Under the pieces are notes generated by a model that did not search any database, was not told the origin of the DNA, and was given only the letters and a program-made list of their open reading frames with translations. Below are positions 1-6,128 of a stretch of 8,311 bases of DNA, one piece after another. The DNA is from Paludibacter sp. Lineage in GTDB: Bacteria > Bacteroidota > Bacteroidia > Bacteroidales > Paludibacteraceae. Location of the stretch: NCBI GenBank assembly GCA_028705705.1, contig JAQWCZ010000079.1, forward strand, positions 1-8,311. Direction: 5' to 3'. Made by a program: the position numbers and the translations under genes. Each line of letters opens with the position of its first letter. Position 1 is the first letter of the stretch.

Positions 1-1617
1 TTTCTCAAAGTCAAGTCCCCTTGTTTCTAACGCGCCGATAATTTGTAATCCATCCAACGGTTCACCCACAAATGGGATACTGATTCCCTGCGTGAGTTGT
101 TTTATCAGACTGATCAAGGTTTCCAACTTCATGCTTACACCGAGAGTCTGTGATTTTATAATGCCTGAAATCCGGTTGATTGTAATGTAATATTGATAAA
201 GAAAACCTGATTCCATCTGATAATCAGTGGTTTTTTCTTTTATTTTATTCCATGAACTATATATTTTTTTTATTATTTCAAGTAAATAATGCAGTAAATT
301 ATCCGCATCAATGTCCGGATTGAAAATCAAGCTTAACAGTTCATTTTGTTTCAGGGTTTTAACATCAATATAAATCAAATTCTTTTTCACCATTTCATTT
401 TGTATTATGTTGATTATATCGCTACAAATCAACACGATAAACTGATGATTAATGATATTAGATACGCTCAGGTGATAAAATTTTGAAACTCCGTCAATAG
501 TTCTTTTTCTTTTATGAAGCTCAAAAATATGATCAATGAGTCCGGCAACAGGCGTAAGATGCAAAGGATAACCCATGGTAACATTTATCTTGGCAATGTT
601 ATCAGGAACTGCATGTAACATGGGTAATAAAAGATTTTCATCTGGAATGATTACGGCTGTTTTCAAATAAGCATGTTGTTGAGCATCCGGATATAAATTC
701 TTTAAAATCTGATTAATTTGTTTTGTTTGTCCTATTGCAGAAGGAATATTGATTAACTCAATCTGTTTTTCTTCAAGTTTTTCTGTTTCAGGTATTATTT
801 CATATTTTGATTGAAACCGCAGGACGTTTTCTTTATAAAACAAGGAAGCAGGATTATCCTGATCCCTGAGTTCATTGGCTTCATAATCCCAGTAAAAATC
901 GGCTTGTTTACGTTTTTGTAAGGCCAACATCAAAGCTTTTTCGCAGGGATTTAATGCATTGAAGCCAATAAATACAAATTTTTTCTTTTCAAACCAGGGA
1001 ACAGACTCGTTTTGAGTCAACTTTTCGGTTACGTAGCGGGCAATCATACCTTCATATCCAGTTTGTTCTTCTAATAATTCTTGTTTGAACTTTGCATAAA
1101 CAGGATACAGTATCTCCCAGGTTGCCATAAAATGTTCCTGAGATTTATTTTTGGTAACCGGTTCAAAATTTATCCAAAACTGACGAATAGCTTGAATCTG
1201 GTTTTCTGTAAAATCATTGAATAACTGATCAATCTCTTTTAATTCAGTAATATTCGTAAAAAGTTGTTTTGCATCAACCCTGTATTTATCAACTTCGTTG
1301 AAGTCGGATAACAAGGTTTCACCCCAAAACACAAAAGCATCGAAACTTTCTTCGGAATGGCTGATCGACTGATAAATGCGATATAGTTGGAACAACATGC
1401 TCAATTTATCAGCAAGTTGTAACCCGGAAGCCTGAAGAAAACATGAATCAATTGTTGTAATTGCTGGAGAGAATAGAGGAATATCAGCTATTTCAGATAA
1501 ATACTGCTGAAAAAATAATCCGGCCCGTCGATTGGGGAATACGAAGGTAAATGTATTCAAATCTTTAGGGCGATTACGATAATATGCTGTCGCTATACGG
1601 TATAAAAATGAATTCAT
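1..1617 (-). CDS. AddB-like recombination helicase/nuclease (PD-(D/E)XK nuclease family protein), N-terminal part, cut by the left window edge
   Basis: An uninterrupted frame of 539 codons opens at ATG 1617-1615 and runs off the window at base 1, so the stop is not visible. The start fits: no in-frame ATG is seen upstream and a promoter lies just ahead. The protein begins MNSFLYRIATAYYRN. It carries FVFPNRRAGLFFQQYL at about residues 25-40, MGYPLHLTP at about 348-356, and ends with ALETRGLDFEK near 529-539. These blocks match the family annotated in Bacteroidota as AddB-like or PD-(D/E)XK nuclease family proteins, which with AddA form a RecBCD-type double-strand-break exonuclease/helicase. 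The ETRGLDF block sits where UvrD-like helicases have motif V. No Walker A (GxGKT/S) is visible in the N-terminal region, unlike Firmicutes AddB, so this half is probably RecC-like and non-motor. The nuclease domain would lie beyond the window. Family assignment is from memory of conserved blocks; the addB role is inferred. Confidence 0.8.
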   Translation of the reverse strand, partial: MNSFLYRIATAYYRNRPKDLNTFTFVFPNRRAGLFFQQYLSEIADIPLFSPAITTIDSCFLQASGLQLADKLSMLFQLYRIYQSISHSEESFDAFVFWGETLLSDFNEVDKYRVDAKQLFTNITELKEIDQLFNDFTENQIQAIRQFWINFEPVTKNKSQEHFMATWEILYPVYAKFKQELLEEQTGYEGMIARYVTEKLTQNESVPWFEKKKFVFIGFNALNPCEKALMLALQKRKQADFYWDYEANELRDQDNPASLFYKENVLRFQSKYEIIPETEKLEEKQIELINIPSAIGQTKQINQILKNLYPDAQQHAYLKTAVIIPDENLLLPMLHAVPDNIAKINVTMGYPLHLTPVAGLIDHIFELHKRKRTIDGVSKFYHLSVSNIINHQFIVLICSDIINIIQNEMVKKNLIYIDVKTLKQNELLSLIFNPDIDADNLLHYLLEIIKKIYSSWNKIKEKTTDYQMESGFLYQYYITINRISGIIKSQTLGVSMKLETLISLIKQLTQGISIPFVGEPLDGLQIIGALETRGLDFEK

Positions 1618-1639
1618 GCTGTTTACCTGGTTGGTGTTG

Positions 1640-1669
1640 CAAATGTAAGAAAAAAAAATCCGTTTCAAA
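1640..1669 (-). promoter_or_regulatory. Bacteroidota-type promoter for the addB-like gene
   Basis: Read on the minus strand, TTTG (1669-1666) is followed after 18 bases by TACATTTG (1647-1640). This matches the Bacteroidota sigma-ABfr pattern of a -33 TTTG and a -7 TAnnTTTG exactly in both boxes. The -7 box ends 22 bases before the ATG at 1617, implying a short leader of roughly 15 nt. The spacing is inside the usual 17-23 range. The boxes are seen; activity is inferred. Confidence 0.6.
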
Positions 1670-1689
1670 TCTGTCTGATTAAAAATGTA

Positions 1690-1697
1690 TATCTTAG
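1690..1697 (+). promoter_or_regulatory. Possible -7 promoter element for the DUF554 gene
   Basis: TATCTTAG differs from TAnnTTTG at one base and lies 30 bases before the ATG at 1728, a suitable distance for a short leader. No good -33 TTTG is present at the right spacing; TTTC at 1663-1666 is the nearest candidate, 23 bases upstream. The position in a divergent intergenic region makes a promoter here likely, but the exact boxes are weakly supported. Confidence 0.35.
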
Positions 1698-1727
1698 CGG
1701 ACAGTTTTAAAAAATTAATTTAATTTC

Positions 1728-2405
1728 ATGACAGGGACAATTGTAAATACATTAGCTGTGATCGGCGGAGGAGTAATAGGTATCTTATTGAAGAAAAACA
1801 TGCCGGAAAGAATAAAAACCATTTATTTTCAGGCTATTGGTCTATTCACCTTAGCTATTGGAATATCTATGGTGTGGGATTTAAAGCATATTTTAATAGT
1901 AGTGGTAAGTCTGGCACTGGGTTCGCTTACCGGTGAATGGCTGAATCTTGAATCAGGAGCGGATAAGATGAGTAATTATCTGAAATTAAAATTGAAAATT
2001 GGCAGTGAAAAGTTTACAGAGGGGTTGATAACTTCTTTTTTGTTGTTTTGCATCGGCTCTATGACCATCCTGGGTGCCATTCAGGAAGGAACAGGGATTT
2101 CATCTGACTTATTATTTACCAAATCGTTGATGGACTTTTTTTCAGCCATTATCCTGGCTTCAGCTTTTGGCGTAGGAGTAGCTGTTTCAGCCTTACCTTT
2201 GTTGCTGTTTCAGGGTTCATTAACACTGTTAGCCATGGGTGCATCACAGTTTTTTACAACTGAAATCATACACGGACTTACTAATATCGGGGGAATTTTA
2301 CTCATCGGTTTAGGGATTAATATCTTAGAAATAAAAAAAATAAGGATAATGAACATGTTGCCGTCTTTATTGTTTGTTGTATTATTACTGTGGATATTTG
2401 CTTAG
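1728..2405 (+). CDS. DUF554 family integral membrane protein (YqgA/YdfK-like)
   Basis: This 225-residue protein matches the DUF554 family from end to end. It has the N-terminal pattern TIVNTLAVIGGGVIGILLKK, then PERI at 26-29, AIGLFTLAIGISM at 36-48, an SLTGEWLNLE block at 66-75, GAIQEG at 116-121, KSLMDFFSAIILAS at 132-145, and a C-terminal NMLPSLLF block at 209-216, closely resembling E. coli YqgA as I recall it. About eight hydrophobic segments are visible, near residues 5-21, 33-50, 54-69, 99-118, 134-152, 155-176, 184-200 and 208-224, so it is an inner-membrane protein. No signal peptide beyond the first membrane segment is needed. Length is normal for the family. The function is unknown; a transporter-like role is only a guess from topology. 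It is transcribed away from the addB-like gene and points into the carboxylase operon 46 bp downstream, which has its own promoter candidate. Confidence 0.88.
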   Translation: MTGTIVNTLAVIGGGVIGILLKKNMPERIKTIYFQAIGLFTLAIGISMVWDLKHILIVVVSLALGSLTGEWLNLESGADKMSNYLKLKLKIGSEKFTEGLITSFLLFCIGSMTILGAIQEGTGISSDLLFTKSLMDFFSAIILASAFGVGVAVSALPLLLFQGSLTLLAMGASQFFTTEIIHGLTNIGGILLIGLGINILEIKKIRIMNMLPSLLFVVLLLWIFA

Positions 2406-2429
2406 TTTTGCACAAATGTATTATTTTTG
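2397..2429 (+). promoter_or_regulatory. Bacteroidota-type promoter for the acyl-CoA carboxylase operon
   Basis: TTTG at 2397-2400, inside the last codons of the DUF554 gene, is followed after 21 bases by TATTTTTG at 2422-2429. Both boxes match the -33 TTTG and -7 TAnnTTTG consensus of Bacteroidota. The -7 box ends 22 bases before the ATG at 2452, the same geometry as the minus-strand promoter at 1640-1669. This suggests the carboxylase genes can be transcribed independently of the upstream gene. Confidence 0.55.
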
Positions 2430-2433
2430 TGCA
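2409..2433. repeat. Perfect 8-bp inverted repeat overlapping the carboxylase promoter -7 box
   Basis: TGCACAAA (2409-2416) and TTTGTGCA (2426-2433) are perfect reverse complements separated by nine bases. The right arm overlaps the last four bases of the candidate -7 box. It lies 3 bases after the DUF554 stop codon and is followed by GTTTTAA. It could be an operator for a dimeric regulator of the carboxylase operon, or a weak transcription terminator of the upstream gene. The tail is short for a terminator. Confidence 0.5.
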
Positions 2434-2451
2434 GTTTTAATGAGTTGAAAT

Positions 2452-3987
2452 ATGAACAAAAATGAAATATTTGAAAGGCGAATCAAAGCTTTAAAAGAAA
2501 TGGAAGACAATGCTGTGAACAAACAGCATTTAAAAGGTAAACTTACGGCAAGAGAGCGGTTAGATGTGTTGTTTGATGAAGGAACTTTCTTTGAATTTGA
2601 TGCATTTGTATCGCCATCTCAGTCGCCTATGAGTAGCCGGCAATCGAATTTTGGTGATGGAGTGGTAGTGGGTAGAGGTCTTGTACAAGGGAAAAGCGTA
2701 TTTGCTTATGCACAGGACTTTACTGTTTTAGGTGGGTCATTAGGTTACTCACACGGCATGAAAATAGCCAAAGTGCAAGAAATGGCCTTGAAACTCGGAG
2801 CGCCTATCGTTGGATTGATGGACTCGGGAGGTGCCCGGATTCAGGAAGGTGTGAAAAGTCTTTCTGCCTACGCGACTATCTTTAATAATAATGTCCGATC
2901 ATCGGGTATTGTGCCGCAAATCTCTGTAATACTGGGACCTGCTGCTGGTGGTGCGGTGTATTCTCCTGCACTTACTGATTTTATCTTTATGACTAAAAAC
3001 ACATCTTATATGTTCGTTACCGGACCGGATGTGGTAAAGGAAGTGCTTAACGAAGATATTGATAAAGACGGATTGGGTGGGGGAGATGTGCATGCCAACA
3101 AAAGCGGTGTTGCACATTTTGTATCAGATGATGAGGAACATACAATTTTGTTGGTACGTAAACTCCTATCTTATATTCCTTCCAATAATTTTGAGTCGCT
3201 GCCTGTTTCTAACCAGATTTCTTATTACAAAAGCAGACAACAATATTTGAATAAAATTATCCCCGATGATCCGAATCGTCCTTACGACATGAAGGAAATC
3301 ATCAAAATTCTGGTCGATAAGGATAGTTTCTTTGAAGTGCATGAGGGTTATGCGCAAAATATTTTGGTTGGTTTTGCCCGTTTGAATGGAAAAACCATCG
3401 GTATTGTTGCTAACCAACCGAAAGTGATGGCCGGAACATTAGATATCAATGCCAGTATCAAAGGTGCCCGGTTTGTCAGGTTCTGTGATGCATTTAATAT
3501 TCCTCTTCTTATTCTGGAAGATGTTCCGGGATTCTTACCTGGTATCGAACAGGAACACAATGGAATTATACGTAACGGAGCTAAATTGCTCTATGCTTTT
3601 TGTGAGGCTACTGTTCCCAAAATAACGGTTATTACCCGTAAAGCCTATGGAGGAGCTTATATCGTGATGAGTAGTAAAAATACAGGTGGTGACTTCAATT
3701 TTGCCTGGCCTTCAGCAGAAATAGCCGTTATGGGTCCGGCTGGTGCAATTAAAATTGTACATAAACATGAATTGGCCAATGCTGAAAATAAGGCTGAAAT
3801 GGAAAAAATGCTGACCGAGAAATACAAAGCTGAAATAGCTAATCCATACAAAGCAGAAGAAATCGGGTTGATTGACGAAGTAATTAATCCTGAAAAAACA
3901 AGAGAGGTTTTAATCACTTCTTTCGAAATTTTATCCAATAAACAGTATTCCAAGCCGGAACGCAAACACGGTAGCATTCCTTTATAG
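2452..3987 (+). CDS. Acyl-CoA carboxylase carboxyltransferase (beta) subunit, probable propionyl-CoA carboxylase beta
   Basis: The 511-residue protein is a full-length carboxyltransferase of the PccB/MmdA family, which moves a carboxyl group between biotin on the carrier protein and an acyl-CoA. The N-terminal crotonase-fold half has GDGVVVGRG (68-76), the oxyanion block SGGARIQEG (125-133), GPAAGGAVYSPALTDF (162-177) and VTGPDVV (189-195). The C-terminal half has NQPKVMAG (321-328), EDVPGFLPG (356-364), KAYGGAY (397-403) and AWPSAEIAVMGP (418-429). The tail, RKHGSIPL, is the usual PccB/MmdA ending. Residue 404, after GGAY, is Ile; propionyl-CoA carboxylases typically have Asp there as I recall (D422 of Streptomyces PccB), and MmdA proteins have Ile. 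Substrate is therefore propionyl-CoA/methylmalonyl-CoA or a wider range. The downstream biotin carboxylase favours the ATP-driven carboxylating enzyme over a Na+-pumping decarboxylase. The symbol is withheld because the substrate is not certain. Confidence 0.92.
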   Translation: MNKNEIFERRIKALKEMEDNAVNKQHLKGKLTARERLDVLFDEGTFFEFDAFVSPSQSPMSSRQSNFGDGVVVGRGLVQGKSVFAYAQDFTVLGGSLGYSHGMKIAKVQEMALKLGAPIVGLMDSGGARIQEGVKSLSAYATIFNNNVRSSGIVPQISVILGPAAGGAVYSPALTDFIFMTKNTSYMFVTGPDVVKEVLNEDIDKDGLGGGDVHANKSGVAHFVSDDEEHTILLVRKLLSYIPSNNFESLPVSNQISYYKSRQQYLNKIIPDDPNRPYDMKEIIKILVDKDSFFEVHEGYAQNILVGFARLNGKTIGIVANQPKVMAGTLDINASIKGARFVRFCDAFNIPLLILEDVPGFLPGIEQEHNGIIRNGAKLLYAFCEATVPKITVITRKAYGGAYIVMSSKNTGGDFNFAWPSAEIAVMGPAGAIKIVHKHELANAENKAEMEKMLTEKYKAEIANPYKAEEIGLIDEVINPEKTREVLITSFEILSNKQYSKPERKHGSIPL

Positions 3988-4026
3988 TGGTTAGTGGTCA
4001 GTGATTAGTGGTTAATACTAATCACA
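3985..4026. repeat. Degenerate 7-bp tandem repeat with an embedded 9-bp inverted repeat
   Basis: Beginning with the carboxyltransferase stop codon itself, the sequence falls into heptamers: TAGTGGT twice (3985-3998), CAGTGAT (3999-4005), TAGTGGT (4006-4012), TAATACT (4013-4019), then AATCACA. GTGATTAGT (4001-4009) and ACTAATCAC (4017-4025) are perfect reverse complements around a 7-base loop, so the transcript can form a hairpin. No T-run follows, so it does not look like an intrinsic terminator. It fills half of the 82-bp gap between the first two carboxylase genes. It resembles dispersed intergenic repeats with TTAGTGG units that I recall in other genomes, but a family cannot be assigned here. 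Confidence 0.65.
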
Positions 4027-4069
4027 ATCTACCAACTTCTGTTAAGTTATCATTGTTAATGTATTAAAT

Positions 4070-5566
4070 ATGAAGAAAAGACTATTAATTGCCAACAGGA
4101 GTGAGATTGCTATTCGTATCATCCGCTCTGCCCATAAACAGGGCATGTGTGCAATCGTATTTCAGAGCGATAAAGAACCTGATGCCTTGTATCTGAAGTT
4201 TGCAGATGAAATTATTGATGCAAATGATGCCGATGATGAAAAACCTATATTCCTGAATCCTCAAAAAATTGTAGATTTAGCAAAGGAGCACGAAGTCGAT
4301 CTGATACATCCGGGTTATGGTTTTTTATCTGAAAACCCTGACTTTGCTGCACTTTGTATTACCAATAACATCAACTTCATTGGTCCGTCACCCGATCTAA
4401 TTCGTGATATGGGACTAAAGACGGTAGCTAAGAAAATGGCTATTGAAGCGGGATTGCCTTTGGTTCCAGGTACAGATGGCCCGGTTACCAATGCACAAGC
4501 AGCGCGTGAGTTTGCCGATAAAATCGGATATCCTGTTATTTTGAAGGCTTCAGCCGGAGGCGGTGGCAGGGGGATGCGTATTGTTGAAAAGCCTGAAACA
4601 ATAGAAAGAAATTTCAAATCGGCTTATGATGAAGCACTTGCTGCATTTGGAAATGGAGATATCTTTATTGAAAAATACCTGCAAAATCCCAAACACCTGG
4701 AATTTCAGATTTTAGGTGATAAACATGGAAATGTGATTCACCTGGGTGAAAGAGAGTGTTCATTGCAACGGAAACATCAGAAAATAATAGAAGAAGCGCC
4801 ATCAGCAAGTGTAACACCTGCTATGAGGGCAGAAATGGGGTCAATGGCCGTTCGTTTTGCTCAAAGGATTGGATACTATTCTGCCGGAACTATTGAATTT
4901 ATCATGGATGAAGATGGTTCTCATTATTTTATGGAAATGAATACCCGTATACAGGTAGAACATCCTGTAACAGAAATGATTACAGGAGTTGACTTGGTGG
5001 ATTGGCAAATCAGGGTCGCATTAGATGAAGTTTTAGATATCAAACAGGAAGATGTAGAAATCAATGGCTGGGCTATTGAATGCAGGGTCAATGCAGAAGA
5101 CCCACAAAACAGATTCAGTCCGCAAACCGGTTTTATCGACAAAATTCATTTTCCTCAAGATCCGGGTATCCGTATAGAAACAGGTTTCCTGAGTGGTTCC
5201 ATGGTTACGCCATACTTTGATTCCATGATTGCCAAGATTATCGTGCACGGAGAAGACAGGAATGATGTAATAAACAAAACTTTGGATGCCCTGAATAAAT
5301 TTAATATCATTGGGTTGAAAACGACTGTTCCTTTCTGCAGGACTGTACTTCAACATCCGCATTTTATTGAGGCATCCTATACAACCCGTTGGGTGGATCA
5401 GGTTTATGCTCCTGAAATGCTTGAAGATGCTGATGATGAGATGATTGGTGCACTGGCTGCAACAATCATGTATGCTTCTGAATATTTACAGTTGCAGGGT
5501 GATATACCTGCTTATGAGAACGATGCACTGAATGTGTGGGTGTTGAACAAAAGATTAAACTATTGA
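4070..5566 (+). CDS. Biotin carboxylase subunit of acyl-CoA carboxylase
   Basis: This 498-residue ATP-grasp enzyme carboxylates biotin on the carrier protein using ATP and bicarbonate. Domains follow AccC order: an N-terminal fold starting KKRLLIANRSEIAIR, HPGYGFLSEN (80-89), the glycine-rich ATP lid KASAGGGGRGM (159-169), KHLEFQILGD (208-217), ERECSLQRKHQKIIEEAPS (227-245) and MEMNTRIQVEHPVTE (288-302). Catalytic and ligand residues line up with E. coli AccC almost number for number: K159, H209, E211, K238, E276, E289, N291, R293, E297 and R339. One difference is Ser11 where the usual motif reads ANRGEIA. It is about 50 residues longer than AccC, ending in a helical-looking tail (448-498) after the AccC-like core and with no biotin site; the carrier is encoded 4 bp downstream. 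The ATG has an A/T-rich leader with no clear ribosome binding site. It belongs with the flanking carboxylase genes, although an 82-bp repeat-bearing gap separates it from the first. Confidence 0.93.
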   Translation: MKKRLLIANRSEIAIRIIRSAHKQGMCAIVFQSDKEPDALYLKFADEIIDANDADDEKPIFLNPQKIVDLAKEHEVDLIHPGYGFLSENPDFAALCITNNINFIGPSPDLIRDMGLKTVAKKMAIEAGLPLVPGTDGPVTNAQAAREFADKIGYPVILKASAGGGGRGMRIVEKPETIERNFKSAYDEALAAFGNGDIFIEKYLQNPKHLEFQILGDKHGNVIHLGERECSLQRKHQKIIEEAPSASVTPAMRAEMGSMAVRFAQRIGYYSAGTIEFIMDEDGSHYFMEMNTRIQVEHPVTEMITGVDLVDWQIRVALDEVLDIKQEDVEINGWAIECRVNAEDPQNRFSPQTGFIDKIHFPQDPGIRIETGFLSGSMVTPYFDSMIAKIIVHGEDRNDVINKTLDALNKFNIIGLKTTVPFCRTVLQHPHFIEASYTTRWVDQVYAPEMLEDADDEMIGALAATIMYASEYLQLQGDIPAYENDALNVWVLNKRLNY

Positions 5567-5570
5567 TTTT

Positions 5571-6119
5571 ATGGGAACTTCGTATAAATATAAAAGAGAT
5601 GCCTCGCGTTTGTTTATCGCGGTGCGTGACAACGGGAAAAGATATAAAATTTATATCCCCAGAGAATCAAATCCGGTTATCAATGGCAATGAACAGGAAA
5701 TTGATTTTGTGGAACAGGAGGATTTCCAGTATACCTTCGATAGAAATGGAAAAAGATTTCATTGTGAGTTGGTTTCACGGGATCAAAATAAAGCAACTGT
5801 AAACGTCAATGGTGTGGAGTATAAATTCAGTTTGGAATCCATTTTTTCATACGTTCGCCGGGGGATGATTTCTACCGGAGAAGAAAAAAACGCAGCTAAC
5901 AATATTGTGGCACCAATGCCGGGTAAAATTATCGACATTTTTCTGAATGAAGGTGATTTGGTTAATGCCGGGGAACCCATTCTTACACTCGAAGCCATGA
6001 AGATGCAAAATGAGATAACCGCCGAATGCAACGGGGTTATTCAGAAAATCAGGGTAACTAAGGGACAGTCTGTTATGAAAGATGAATTATTAGTTGATAT
6101 ACAGTCAATTGACGTTTAA
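5571..6119 (+). CDS. Biotin carboxyl carrier protein with an extra N-terminal domain
   Basis: The last 70 residues of this 182-residue protein are a biotinyl domain: APMPGKIIDIFLNEGD (114-129), GEPILTLEAMKMQNEI (134-149) with biotinylated Lys144 in EAMKM, and a closing strand near GQSVMKDELLVDI. It carries biotin between the biotin carboxylase and the carboxyltransferase. Residues 1-100 are not part of the biotinyl fold. They are rich in alternating hydrophobic and polar residues, as in a beta-barrel (RLFIAVRDNG, KATVNVNGVEYKFSLES), and are joined by a short polar linker (101-112). This could be the equivalent of the BT domain that joins the biotin carboxylase and carrier parts of PCC alpha chains; that is inference. 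The ATG lies 4 bp after the biotin carboxylase stop, so the two genes are probably translated from one message. A competing frame opening at 5536 is a shadow lacking any conserved motif. Confidence 0.92.
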   Translation: MGTSYKYKRDASRLFIAVRDNGKRYKIYIPRESNPVINGNEQEIDFVEQEDFQYTFDRNGKRFHCELVSRDQNKATVNVNGVEYKFSLESIFSYVRRGMISTGEEKNAANNIVAPMPGKIIDIFLNEGDLVNAGEPILTLEAMKMQNEITAECNGVIQKIRVTKGQSVMKDELLVDIQSIDV

Positions 6120-6128
6120 TTGATTTTT
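6103..6128 (+). terminator. Weak hairpin and T-run at the end of the carboxylase operon
   Basis: TCAATT (6105-6110) and AATTGA (6118-6123) pair around a 7-base loop, with an A-T and a G-T pair able to extend the stem outward, followed by TTTTT at 6124-6128. The stem is nearly all A-U, so folding would be weak. The hairpin spans the stop codon of the carrier protein gene. It is the only terminator-like structure I see between the two convergent operons. Confidence 0.3.

Noticed and set aside
2899..3977. Several minus-strand frames of 70-106 codons antisense to the carboxyltransferase gene.
   Set aside because: They are low-quality reading frames opposite a fully conserved gene, with no motifs and no upstream signals.
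3985..4026. The heptamer block read as a CRISPR fragment or an intrinsic terminator.
   Set aside because: Units are 7 bp with no spacers, and the hairpin is not followed by a T-run.
4048..4055. TATCATTG as a possible -7 box for a separate promoter of the biotin carboxylase gene.
   Set aside because: It has one mismatch to TAnnTTTG, lies only 14 bases from the ATG, and has no TTTG or TTG box 17-23 bases upstream.
5536..5802. An 88-codon plus-strand frame overlapping the end of the biotin carboxylase gene and the start of the carrier gene.
   Set aside because: It has no recognisable motif and is out of frame with two well-supported genes whose conserved residues cover the same bases.
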